From Acidimicrobiales bacterium (lineage in GTDB: Bacteria; Actinomycetota; Acidimicrobiia; Acidimicrobiales; Palsa-688), in NCBI GenBank assembly GCA_030039575.1, contig JASHVH010000048.1:1-22880 (forward strand): DNA of 22,880 nucleotides, written 5' to 3'. The notes below the pieces were generated by a model. It ran no database searches. It saw only the letters and a list, made by a program, of their open reading frames with translations, and was not told the origin of the DNA. Of the stretch, positions 9,016 to 16,330 are shown one piece after another. Each line of letters begins with the position of its first letter. The first letter of the stretch is position 1. The translations under genes and the position numbers were made by a program.

Positions 9016-9882
9016 ATGCCTGCTCCATTGCCCCCCGCTCCCGAAGGGGGCGAACCTGTTGGCTCTAAAACAGTAAAGTTACGGTCGTTCGCCGATCTGT
9101 GCGGGCCGGATCTCGCGGCTGCGATGACACCGTCGACTGTTGTACTTCAGCCCATCGGGGCGGTCGAGCACCACGGTAGCCATCTTCCGCTGGCTACCGA
9201 TGCCCTCGTGGTCGACGCTGTCGCTCGGGCAGTAGCGAGTGAGGCGCCGGACCTCGACATGCTGGTGTTGCCCACGCTCTACTACGGCTTGTCGACCGAG
9301 CACGTATGGGCGCCCGGTACGGTCAGCCTCAGCCCCTCGACCTTCTTGGCCTTGCTTGACGACGTCGGCGCTTCGGTCGCGAGGACAGGAGCTAAGCGCT
9401 TTGCCTTCTTGAACGGACATGGCGGGAACACCCACCTGCTAAGGGTGGCGGCACGAGAAATCCGCGCCCGCTACCACTTGTACACGTTCGTGCTCCAAGC
9501 CTACGCCCCGCCCGAGCACGGCGGGCCGCCACCCGACCCCGAGGAAGAGGGCCTCGGTATCCACGGCTCGCTGTCAGAGACGTCAGTTGTCCTCCACATC
9601 CGCCCTGACCTGGTCGACATGTCGCGGGCCGAAAGGTCGGTGCCGTCCTGGGTCAACCGCTACGGGTACCTTGGCTTTACCGGCGGGAGCGAGTTTGCCT
9701 GGCTCTCCAACGACCTCAGCCCGACCGGGGTTGCGGGCGACCCCACCCTGGCCACCTCTGACAAAGGTGAGGAGCACTTCTCTGCGGCAGTCGCACACAT
9801 CGCCCGGGTCGTCGCCGAGGCCTCGCGCTTCTCGTTCCCGACGAGCACGGACGGCGGCGGCCCCGTCCAAGGCGACGGGTGA
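9016..9882 (+). CDS. Creatininase-family amidohydrolase
   Basis: The product is 288 residues. The binuclear metal site of creatininase-family enzymes is visible. PIGAVEHHGSHLPLATD supplies Glu51, His53 and Asp62. FLNGHGGN supplies His135. GIHGSLSETS, with Glu188, matches the later conserved glutamate. Family members open cyclic amides (creatinine to creatine) or hydrolyse formamides in cofactor and heterocycle pathways. I chose ATG 9016 because TTAGGG lies about nine bases upstream. The frame stays open back to 8923, inside the preceding gene. It is the third gene of the FAD-oxidase operon, 46 bp after the amidohydrolase stop. Two distinct C-N hydrolases in succession suggest stepwise degradation of a nitrogen ring. 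The substrate is not determined. Confidence 0.87.
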   Translation: MPAPLPPAPEGGEPVGSKTVKLRSFADLCGPDLAAAMTPSTVVLQPIGAVEHHGSHLPLATDALVVDAVARAVASEAPDLDMLVLPTLYYGLSTEHVWAPGTVSLSPSTFLALLDDVGASVARTGAKRFAFLNGHGGNTHLLRVAAREIRARYHLYTFVLQAYAPPEHGGPPPDPEEEGLGIHGSLSETSVVLHIRPDLVDMSRAERSVPSWVNRYGYLGFTGGSEFAWLSNDLSPTGVAGDPTLATSDKGEEHFSAAVAHIARVVAEASRFSFPTSTDGGGPVQGDG

Positions 9883-9970
9883 CTCAGCTGAGCGGACGCC
9901 AATCAGCCGGGGATCCGCTGACCCGAGGGCTTCGGGACCAGGCGTTGGGAACACCGGTGAACCCGCCGCC
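9883..9970. terminator. Convergent gap with weak inverted repeat, possible bidirectional terminator
   Basis: The gap lies between converging stops. AGCGGA at 9891-9896 and TCCGCT at 9914-9919 could form a 6-bp stem with a 17-base loop, but there is no T-run on either side. Termination here is expected from gene orientation rather than shown by the hairpin. Confidence 0.3.
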
Positions 9971-10801
9971 TTAGGCTGCGATTGCCGGCCACAGCACAGG
10001 GTTAACGGGCGTGTCGATCAGGCCACCGACTTTGGCGCCGGGGATGACGTTCTCGAGCACTCCGAAGTGCGCTGGGTTGACCGGCGGGATGACGCGGATC
10101 TGGGAGTCGACGTAGATGATCGTCATGACCTTGCGCGGCATGGCCGTGCGGTTCGGGTTGGCATGGTGGAAGGTCCAGCCAAGGTGGTAGCTGACTTCTC
10201 CGAGGGTGTACGGCCCGTCCTCGACCTGGAGCCCAGCGGAGTCGACTGAGGCCTGGACCGCTGCCTCGGACTCGTCGCTGATCTCTATGTTGCGCCCGAG
10301 CTCGAGGCGGTGGCTGCCGACAGCGAAAGAAAGCGGCCCCATCTCGCGAGACGTCTCCTGCAGCGGCACCCAGACTGTGATGCTGCGATCGCTCGAAAGC
10401 GGCCAGTGGTATTGGTCAGCATGCCAGGGTGTGACGCCACCGCCCGGCTCCTTGTAGAGGCCTTGGTCCGCGAAGAGCCGCACGCTCTCCACCTCGAGAA
10501 GATCAGCGGCGATCTTCGCGAGCCGCGGGGAGAAGACGAAGCGGCGAACCGCCTCGTTGCGCGGCCACATATTCGTCACTTGCAGGAAGGCCTTGTGGTA
10601 GGTGGAGCGTTTTTCGAGCGGGACGGACTGGGTGTTGTGCTCAAGCAGCGTGCTGGTGATTTCGGGCTCGTAGGCGGCTATCGTCGCCGGGCTGAGTACG
10701 CCAGTCAACTTGACGAAGCCGTCGTTGCGTAGCCGGGCCACCGCCTCGGCCGCGACGGCGTATTCCTCGTCGAGCTCGCTTGGGCGCTCGGTCGTCGTCA
10801 T
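9971..10801 (-). CDS. Phytanoyl-CoA dioxygenase (PhyH) family Fe(II)/2-oxoglutarate oxygenase, copy 1
   Basis: This 276-residue protein has the classical iron triad: His127 and Asp129 in PWHADQYHWPL, and a distal His (212 or 213) in TFHHANPNRT. An Arg shortly after (MPRKVM) is positioned to hold 2-oxoglutarate. The cupin core shows LFADQGLYKEPGGG, VWVPLQETSREMGPLSF and GSHR. PhyH enzymes hydroxylate or demethylate small molecules using oxygen and 2-oxoglutarate. ATG 10799-10801 is the start, with AAGGAA seven bases upstream. The frame is open far upstream, but that part is only a shadow of the permease gene. It is the last gene of the dehydratase/ABC-transporter operon, 32 bp after the permease stop, so its substrate is probably the imported compound or a product of it (inference). 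Confidence 0.9.
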   Translation of the reverse strand: MTTTERPSELDEEYAVAAEAVARLRNDGFVKLTGVLSPATIAAYEPEITSTLLEHNTQSVPLEKRSTYHKAFLQVTNMWPRNEAVRRFVFSPRLAKIAADLLEVESVRLFADQGLYKEPGGGVTPWHADQYHWPLSSDRSITVWVPLQETSREMGPLSFAVGSHRLELGRNIEISDESEAAVQASVDSAGLQVEDGPYTLGEVSYHLGWTFHHANPNRTAMPRKVMTIIYVDSQIRVIPPVNPAHFGVLENVIPGAKVGGLIDTPVNPVLWPAIAA

Positions 10802-10833
10802 CTCCGTGTTCCTTCCTCGCTCTTCGGCATTGT

Positions 10834-11655
10834 TCATCCCTTGATCGCGCCGTGCGCCAAGCCGGCGATGAACTGGCGCTGGAAGAACATATAGACGATC
10901 ATCACCGGCGCGATCACGATCAGAGTGCCCGCTGAGAGCAGCGGCAGGTTGGTCGTGTACTGGCCGACGAAAAGCGCCAGTCCGAGGGGCGCCGTCTCTC
11001 GAGCTGGGTCCTGGATCATGATCAGCACGAGCAGGAACTGGTTCCAGGTCCACGTGAAATACAGCACCGCCAGCGTCGACAGGGCAGCGCGTGAGTTCGG
11101 CAGCAGGACTTTGGTGAGGATGGTTAAGTCCGACGCGCCGTCCATCTGGGCGGCTTCGATGAGGGCGACGGGCGTGTGGGCGAAGTGGTTGCGCATCCAG
11201 AAGGCGCCGAAGGGCATGAACGCGCCGATGAGCGGCAGGATCACGGACAAGTAGGTGTTCGTCAGGCCGACGGACTTCAGGTTGTAGTAGAGCGCGATGA
11301 CGATCGCCTCGTACGGCACGGCCAGGCCGATCATCAGGCCGGCGAAGATCACGCGCTTGCCCGGGAAGTCGATCGTCCCGAAGGCGTACCCGGCGCAGGT
11401 GGCGAGGACGACGCCGACGGGCACGACGCCGATGCAGACGATGACGCTCGAACGCATCAGCGTCGAGAAACCCGCTACCGACCAAGCCGAGACGAAATTG
11501 CCCCAGTGCGGGTGCGCCGGCCAGGAGAGACCGGTGTTCAGGCTCCCGGGGGGCTCGAGCGCGGTGGTGGCGATCACGAGCAGCGGGATCACGATGCTCA
11601 GTAGGGCGAATAGCATCACGGCTCGCGTCCCGAGCCACTCGAGCCTGGTCGTCAC
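10834..11655 (-). CDS. Carbohydrate ABC transporter permease, MalG/UgpE type
   Basis: The product is 273 residues with about six hydrophobic membrane segments. The cytoplasmic coupling motif of binding-protein-dependent permeases is present as EAAQMDGASDLTILTKVLLP (about residues 188-207). It ends with the short Gly-Leu-Ala...Gly-Ala-Ile-Lys-Gly tail typical of CUT1 MalG-like subunits. The GTG start overlaps the upstream permease stop by four bases (GTGA), which means translational coupling. It forms the inner-membrane channel with the MalF-type partner. No ATPase gene follows, so an ATPase encoded elsewhere must energise it. Confidence 0.93.
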   Translation of the reverse strand: MTTRLEWLGTRAVMLFALLSIVIPLLVIATTALEPPGSLNTGLSWPAHPHWGNFVSAWSVAGFSTLMRSSVIVCIGVVPVGVVLATCAGYAFGTIDFPGKRVIFAGLMIGLAVPYEAIVIALYYNLKSVGLTNTYLSVILPLIGAFMPFGAFWMRNHFAHTPVALIEAAQMDGASDLTILTKVLLPNSRAALSTLAVLYFTWTWNQFLLVLIMIQDPARETAPLGLALFVGQYTTNLPLLSAGTLIVIAPVMIVYMFFQRQFIAGLAHGAIKG

Positions 11656-12608
11656 GACCGCTCCCTTCCGGCCAGCCGAAGGACTGTGATCACGAGGAGC
11701 ACTAGAAGCGAGAGGACCACGGCGAGGGCGCTGGCCTGGCCGACGTTGAAGGCGGTGAAGGCGAGCTGGTAGATCAGTAACCCCGGGACTATCGAGGCCA
11801 CCCCCGGACCGCCCCCGGTCATGACGAACACGATGTCGAAGGCGCTCATGGCCGATATCGCAGTCACGGTGGCGGCGATGACGATTTCACCCCGCAGGTG
11901 CGGCAGCGTTACCCAGCGGAACTGGCGCAACCGCCCGCCTCCGTCGGTGGCGATAGCCTCGTAGAGCTCGATGGGGATGCGCTGGGCGCCGGCAATAAAG
12001 AAAGCCAGGCACAGGCCCAAAGTGATCCACGAACCGACCAGCCCGACCGCAGGGAAGGCCCAGGTGAAACTGGCCAGCCACGGCTGGGCCACCCTGCCGA
12101 GGCCGACCCAGCGCAGGGCCTGGTTGATAAAGCCGTTTTCACCGTACATCCACTGCCAGATCACGGCCACCGCCACCGCCGGCAGCACCTGGGGCAGGAA
12201 CAGCACTGCCCGCGTAAACGTCCAGTGCGGCCGGCGCGGCCCGGTGATTAGAGCGGTCAGGAAGAGGGCGCTGACGATCGGGATCACGCAGAAGTAAAGC
12301 ATCAGCTCGAAGGCGTGGACCACCGCCACGCGTAGCTGAGGATCCGAAAAGACGTGAACGAAATTGGAAAAGCCCGCGCCCGTCTTGGTGCCAATGCCGT
12401 CCCAGTTATAAAACGAGAGGACGATCGTCTGGATCCAGGGGAGGATCATGAACACGGCGTAGAAGCCGACAGGGAGGAGCAGGAAGGCGTAGGCGACCAG
12501 CGCTCTGCGCCATTTCCTGCTGAGCCGCCGGCGCCGACCGGGTTGGGTAACCGCCGTCGCACTTCCTGTGGCGGCGACGGTCTCCTGCCCGGCCAACACC
12601 GTGCTCAT
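11652..12608 (-). CDS. Carbohydrate ABC transporter permease, MalF/UgpA type
   Basis: The 318-residue protein has a cytoplasmic basic N-terminus (GRRRRLSRKWRR) and about six membrane segments. The coupling loop YEAIATDGGGRLRQFRWVTLP lies near residues 216-236. This fits the MalF-like CUT1 family. ATG 12606-12608 is preceded by GAGG five bases upstream. It lies 50 bp after the solute-binding protein gene and overlaps the MalG-type gene by GTGA. It should pair with that subunit to import a sugar or sugar derivative delivered by the binding protein. Confidence 0.93.
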   Translation of the reverse strand: MSTVLAGQETVAATGSATAVTQPGRRRRLSRKWRRALVAYAFLLLPVGFYAVFMILPWIQTIVLSFYNWDGIGTKTGAGFSNFVHVFSDPQLRVAVVHAFELMLYFCVIPIVSALFLTALITGPRRPHWTFTRAVLFLPQVLPAVAVAVIWQWMYGENGFINQALRWVGLGRVAQPWLASFTWAFPAVGLVGSWITLGLCLAFFIAGAQRIPIELYEAIATDGGGRLRQFRWVTLPHLRGEIVIAATVTAISAMSAFDIVFVMTGGGPGVASIVPGLLIYQLAFTAFNVGQASALAVVLSLLVLLVITVLRLAGRERS

Positions 12609-12658
12609 GACCGCCTCAATTCGCGCTGACCACTTTTTTTGTCAGCAGTACACCTGCG
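12609..12658 (-). promoter_or_regulatory. Intercistronic hairpin between binding-protein and permease genes
   Basis: GCTGAC (12625-12630) and GTCAGC (12641-12646) form a perfect 6-bp inverted repeat with a 10-base loop rich in A on the transcribed strand. There is no T-run after the stem. Hairpins at this place in sugar-transport operons often protect the binding-protein message and keep the permeases at a lower level. That role is inferred here. Confidence 0.4.
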
Positions 12659-14002
12659 TTAGCCGTGCGCCTGGGCCCAGCCCGCTTGCACGGTGGAAAG
12701 AGCCGCCTGAGCGGTGGTCTTGCCGCCGATCAGTTCCTCGGTTTGCTGGGTCCACGCGGTGTTGGCCGTTGGGAAGGCGTTGGCGAAGTAGCCGTAGAGG
12801 CCGTCAGATTTCACAATCTCTCCCCACGCCTTTATGTACTCGGCGTTCAGCGACCCGGGAGCGGCCGTGATGCCCGAGAGGCTGTTGGGCAGGTTCCCCT
12901 GGGCGAAGACCGCCGGGGCAACGGCGGCGCTCACCGAGTAATTGAGGAAGGCGGCTGCCACCTGCGGGTACTTCGTCTTGGCCGAGATGGCGTAACCGGC
13001 GGTGCCGCCCACCATGGCGGTGTAGCGGCCGCCCGGCTGGGCGGCGGGGAAGGCGGCGAAGCCCACGGCGCTCTTGAGGCCGCCCTGGTACTCCCAGGTG
13101 TCCCAGTTGCCATCGTTGATGAACAACGCCTTGCCGGCGTTGAACTCCGACACCGCCTGAGTGAGGGCGTCGGCAGATGCGTCCGCGTTGATGTAACCGT
13201 CCTTGGCCCAGGTGGCGAGCTGATTGGCCCCGGTGCGAACGGCGGGGATGTTGATGTTCGAGCCCTTGACACCGAAGATCCAGTTGTTGACCGGGGCCGG
13301 CGACGAGTAGTCGTCTGCCACCTGCTGGACGAGGAAGGCGCCGTGGCCGTCCTCCGCGGCGAGCTCGAGGCCGGTGTAACCTGCTGCCTTGGCTTTGGCG
13401 AGGTCAGCGTTCAGGTCGGCGAGCGTCTGCGGCGGCCCCGAGATGCCGAGCTTCTGCATCAGCGTTTTGTTATAGAAAATCCCTGTCAGGTCAAATCCTG
13501 AGGACACCGCGTAGAGCGGGCCGTTGCCGGCGACGAGGTTAGAGCCCATCCGGTACTCGTCCAAGGCGTAGGGCGAGATCGATTTCGTCCAGCCGTACTG
13601 GGCCGCGTAGGGGTCGAGGTTGAGCAGCAAATGGTCCTTCACGGCGGTCTCGAGGGTGACGACCTCGGACAGGTCGGGGGGTGTGCTCGACGCCAGCTCG
13701 AGGTTGATCTTGGGGAGGTAGTCGGTGTAGCTCGTTGTCTGCTGGACAATCTTGACGTTCGGGTGCAATTTCTCGAACCCCGCGATCAGGGCCGGCGTCA
13801 GTTTCGAGGTGTCCTCGGTGGCCAGCGTGAGCGTCACCGGCCCGGTCGGGAACGCCGTGCCGGCCGTCGCGCTCTGCGGTGTGCGAGCGTGCGCGCTGGC
13901 CCATGCCGGCGCCACGCTTCCCATAGCGACCAGGGCGACGGACGAACCGATCGCGCCCAGCCAGGCGGCCGTTCTGGCCGCCGATCTGCCTTTTGCCTTC
14001 AT
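12659..14002 (-). CDS. Extracellular solute-binding protein, carbohydrate ABC transporter (family 1)
   Basis: The product is 447 residues. A signal peptide spans about residues 1-37 (KAKGRSAARTAAWLG..., hydrophobic core, then AWASA before the mature HARTP). There is no lipobox cysteine, unlike many Gram-positive binding proteins, so retention would rely on another mechanism or the protein is released. The mature part has the type 1 binding-protein pattern: LTLATEDTSKLTPALIAGFEKLHP, then NLDPYAAQYGW, then YAVSSGFDLTGIFYNKTLMQKLG, and a C-terminal WTQQTEELIGGKTT. ATG 14000-14002 has CAGGAGAC upstream. It lies 58 bp after the acid-sugar dehydratase gene and precedes both permeases. The bound sugar is unknown. 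Confidence 0.92.
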   Translation of the reverse strand: MKAKGRSAARTAAWLGAIGSSVALVAMGSVAPAWASAHARTPQSATAGTAFPTGPVTLTLATEDTSKLTPALIAGFEKLHPNVKIVQQTTSYTDYLPKINLELASSTPPDLSEVVTLETAVKDHLLLNLDPYAAQYGWTKSISPYALDEYRMGSNLVAGNGPLYAVSSGFDLTGIFYNKTLMQKLGISGPPQTLADLNADLAKAKAAGYTGLELAAEDGHGAFLVQQVADDYSSPAPVNNWIFGVKGSNINIPAVRTGANQLATWAKDGYINADASADALTQAVSEFNAGKALFINDGNWDTWEYQGGLKSAVGFAAFPAAQPGGRYTAMVGGTAGYAISAKTKYPQVAAAFLNYSVSAAVAPAVFAQGNLPNSLSGITAAPGSLNAEYIKAWGEIVKSDGLYGYFANAFPTANTAWTQQTEELIGGKTTAQAALSTVQAGWAQAHG

Positions 14003-14060
14003 TTATGTCTCCTGTCTGTCTCATTTTCGAACTGACTGCTACCTTCGCGTACCTGAGCGC

Positions 14061-15293
14061 TCAACGGGGCGCGCTCCCTTCCAGGCTCGAGGTCTCGACT
14101 ATGGCGTCCTCCCGATGCCACAGCTCCTCGACCAGGTCGCACCCGATACCCGGAGAACGCAACGGAGCGACATTGCCCGCCTCGACCCGGGGCAGCGCAG
14201 TGACGAGCTCGCGGTACCAGCCTCGGTAGAACGCGCGTACCCCTTCTTGAACGAACGCATTGCCGAGACTGCAGGAAAGGTGCACGCCGACGGCAAAGTT
14301 GACTGGACCTGTGCAGTCGTGCACGGCCACCGGTAGGTACTGGGCATCGGCCAAGGCGGCGATCTTGAGCGCTTCGCTGATCCCGCCCGCCCACGCAGGG
14401 TCGAACAGGACGACCTGCACGGCGGCGTGCTCGATCATCGACTTGAACATCCTGGCCGAGCCGACGGTCTCGCTGGCGGCGGTCGGGGAAGTCACCTCGG
14501 CGCAGAAGCGCGCTAGCGCCTCGAGGGAGTCCATTCGCAGCGGGTCCTCGATCCACATCGGCTGGTACGGCTCGAGCGCCCTAGCGATCCTCAGCGCGGT
14601 GGGGAGGTTCCATTTCGAGTGCAGTTCAGCGATGATCTCAACTTCGTTGGCCGTCGTCTCGCGAATCTGACGGAAAGGCTCGACGCCGCGCTCGAGGTCA
14701 GCGACGGAGATGTGCTGGCCGCCGGTACGCTCGGCGAACTCGTCGAACGGCCAGATTTTCATGGCCGTAATCCCTTCGGCGAGCAGGTCCTTGGCCAGGG
14801 ACCCGGGGTCGGAGCGGGACCATTCGAGATCCGACCGCCCTGCATCCGTTGGCGACTGGCGCCGGCTCGACCAGTTGCTCACCGGCAGGTCTGGTGAGTC
14901 GGGCAACTCGCGTACGTAGGTGGGGCCGGCACAGGTGTTGTAGACCGGGACCGATTCTCGGGCCAAGCCCCCCAGCAACTGGTAGAGCGGGAGCCCGGTG
15001 TGCCGGCCGAGCAGATCCCACAAGGCGATGTCGACGGCCGAGCGGCCTCGGTTCTCCGTCCCTGTGCCGGCGGAGCCGACGAAGCCCTCGAGGGCCCGGG
15101 AGTGCCGTTCGATGGCGCGTGGGTCCTTGCCGAGCAGGTAGGAGGCCGCCGTCTCGTGCACCCAAGCGGCCACAGCACGCGCTCCGAAAAAGGTCTCGCC
15201 GAGGCCGGTCAATCCGTCGTCAGTCGCGAGCGCGACGTAGCAAAGGTTCGGGTAGTCCCGCAGCCGCAACGTCGTCACGCTCGAGATCCGCAA
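14061..15293 (-). CDS. Enolase-superfamily acid-sugar dehydratase (mandelate racemase subgroup, GalD-like active site)
   Basis: The product is 410 residues. Metal ligands are Glu223 (IAELHSKWN), Glu249 (MWIEDPLR) and Glu275 (AASETVGS), spaced exactly 26 residues apart. His225 lies two residues after the first ligand, as in D-galactonate and mannonate dehydratases. Asp298 (LFDPAW) and His325 (AVHDCTG) form the usual dyad, 27 residues apart, and Glu350 follows. Lys179 is in AMKIWPFDEF. This fingerprint points to dehydration of a sugar acid to a 2-keto-3-deoxy acid in the cytoplasm. Which acid is not visible from sequence, and a racemase cannot be excluded. The start is TTG 15291-15293 with a G-rich AGGGGGGA just upstream. 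It is the first gene of the operon that continues with the ABC transporter and PhyH copy 1, and it is controlled from the operator array upstream. Confidence 0.9.
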   Translation of the reverse strand: MRISSVTTLRLRDYPNLCYVALATDDGLTGLGETFFGARAVAAWVHETAASYLLGKDPRAIERHSRALEGFVGSAGTGTENRGRSAVDIALWDLLGRHTGLPLYQLLGGLARESVPVYNTCAGPTYVRELPDSPDLPVSNWSSRRQSPTDAGRSDLEWSRSDPGSLAKDLLAEGITAMKIWPFDEFAERTGGQHISVADLERGVEPFRQIRETTANEVEIIAELHSKWNLPTALRIARALEPYQPMWIEDPLRMDSLEALARFCAEVTSPTAASETVGSARMFKSMIEHAAVQVVLFDPAWAGGISEALKIAALADAQYLPVAVHDCTGPVNFAVGVHLSCSLGNAFVQEGVRAFYRGWYRELVTALPRVEAGNVAPLRSPGIGCDLVEELWHREDAIVETSSLEGSAPR

Positions 15294-15320
15294 TGTCCCC
15301 CCCTACATAGGTTCCATCGG

Positions 15321-15349
15321 ATCATAGATTAGTCAGATAAGACCGTCAA
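15321..15349 (-). promoter_or_regulatory. Sigma70-type promoter P1 for the dehydratase/ABC operon
   Basis: Read on the minus strand, TTGACG (15344-15349) and TATGAT (15321-15326) are separated by exactly 17 bases, and each matches the consensus in five of six positions. Transcription would begin about 20 bases before the dehydratase TTG start. One operator copy (15330-15340) lies inside the spacer and another (15353-15363) just upstream of the -35 box. A bound repressor would therefore block RNA polymerase. Confidence 0.65.
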
Positions 15350-15430
15350 TTCTAGTCAGACAAGATTAGGCTAACAATCAGAAGGATCATCGGGTACAGT
15401 CAGACAAGATGATTATCTCTAGTCAGATAA
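15330..15430. repeat. Operator array: five TnGTnnnACnA-like sites at 22-23 bp intervals
   Basis: The 11-base unit TAGTCAGAYAA occurs at 15330-15340 (ATAA ending), 15353-15363 (ACAA ending), 15397-15407 (CAGTCAGACAA) and 15420-15430 (ATAA ending). A degenerate copy sharing the ATCAGA core lies at 15375-15385. Successive starts differ by 23, 22, 22 and 23 bases, about two helical turns. The unit fits the TnGTnnnACnA half-palindromic consensus of FadR-type GntR regulators, and a gene for such a regulator begins at 15497. Sites 1 and 4 lie inside promoter spacers. The likely role is cooperative repression of the dehydratase operon and autoregulation (inference). Confidence 0.75.
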
Positions 15431-15440
15431 GATCCCTCAA
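15412..15440 (-). promoter_or_regulatory. Second sigma70-type promoter P2, upstream of P1
   Basis: On the minus strand, TTGAGG (15435-15440) and GATAAT (15412-15417) are separated by 17 bases. The operator copy 15420-15430 sits in the spacer, in nearly the same register as in P1. The two promoter/operator units are 91 bp apart and look related in sequence. The match is weaker than P1, so P2 could be a secondary promoter or the product of a local duplication. Confidence 0.45.
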
Positions 15441-15496
15441 CTGATCGAGCAACATGCGCCGGGCCGGCAGGGACCGGTGGCCGAGGCGGGACCGAG

Positions 15497-16330
15497 GTGA
15501 ACACGGGGGGGGACGGAGAGCGCCGCGAGCGGCCGGGCAGCCGGAGGCGTGGTTCGCCGACCACGAATGTCGAGGGTGGCCAACACGAGATGGTTCTCGA
15601 CCGGGTAGGGCGCGACATCGTTGCCGGCCTGCACGAGCCCGGCACTCCTCTCGACCCGGCGGCCGTGGAACGCGAGCTCGACGTCAGCCGGTCTGTCGTG
15701 CGCGAGGCGCTGCGCGTCCTGGACACCCTTGGCATGGTTCGCGCTTGGCCGAAGCGTGGTACGTTCGTGCGACCTCGAAGCGATTGGAACTGGCTCCACC
15801 CGCTCGTGCTGTCGTGGTCGCAGGACCAGCAACGCGACGTCGAGTTCCTCCAGGCCGTGGCCCAGATGCGCGAGATCGTCGAGCCGAACGTGGCCGCCAT
15901 CGCCGCCGCGCACCGCACTGAGGCCGAAGCGCTCGAGCTGGCCGCGGCTCTCAGGGCGATGGAGGGGGCCGACTGGGACATCGAGCAGTTCATCGACGCG
16001 GACGTGCGTTTCCACCACGTGTTGTTGTGGGCCACCCACAACGAGCTACTGGCGCAGATGGGGAGCGTGATCGAGTCGGCCATCCGCAACCACGACCGCG
16101 GGGTCAGCGCGCAGCACTGGGTCGAGTCGCTCGGGTTGCACCGAGAGGTAGCCGACGCGGTCGCACGACGCTCACCCGGGGATGCCGAAGCGGCCATGCG
16201 ACGGGTGCTCGCCCAGGCGCTCTCTGACGTCGTCGGAGCCGATGCCGCGGTCAACGGGAGCGCGGCCCCGGGCAGGGGCGCGCGCTCCTCACCCACGGCG
16301 CGCGCCCGGCGTGGCCAGGCGCACGCTTGA
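15497..16330 (+). CDS. FadR-type GntR transcriptional regulator with FCD domain (DgoR-like)
   Basis: The product is 277 residues. The winged helix spans about 32-95, with VERELDVSRSVVREALRVL as the recognition region and GMVRAWPKRGTFVRPR as the wing. It continues with DWNWLHPLVLSW, a stretch characteristic of sugar-acid regulators related to DgoR. The FCD ligand domain (about 112-245) has metal-binding candidates Asp169 and His173 (DADVRFHHVLL) and His215 (LGLHREVADAV). The C-terminal 35 residues are Ala/Arg-rich and probably disordered. GTG 15497 is used as start. An ATG at 15590 would remove a basic N-terminal tail and leave the winged helix intact. It is divergent from the dehydratase operon and next to the operator array, so it most likely senses a sugar acid or its keto-deoxy product and represses both directions. 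Confidence 0.9.
   Translation: MNTGGDGERRERPGSRRRGSPTTNVEGGQHEMVLDRVGRDIVAGLHEPGTPLDPAAVERELDVSRSVVREALRVLDTLGMVRAWPKRGTFVRPRSDWNWLHPLVLSWSQDQQRDVEFLQAVAQMREIVEPNVAAIAAAHRTEAEALELAAALRAMEGADWDIEQFIDADVRFHHVLLWATHNELLAQMGSVIESAIRNHDRGVSAQHWVESLGLHREVADAVARRSPGDAEAAMRRVLAQALSDVVGADAAVNGSAAPGRGARSSPTARARRGQAHA

Noticed and set aside
10802..11638. Upstream extension of the PhyH copy 1 frame on the minus strand
   Set aside because: It is Arg/His-rich and overlaps the well-supported MalG-type permease in another frame. A good ribosome site precedes the internal ATG at 10801.
12631..12646. T-run near 12634-12640 as a rho-independent terminator
   Set aside because: The run is in the hairpin loop and reads as A on the transcribed strand, so it does not form a U-tract after a stem.
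15330..15430. CRISPR-like array
   Set aside because: Repeat units are only about 11 bp with spacers of 11-12 bp, sit inside a promoter region, and match a known regulator consensus. No cas genes are present.
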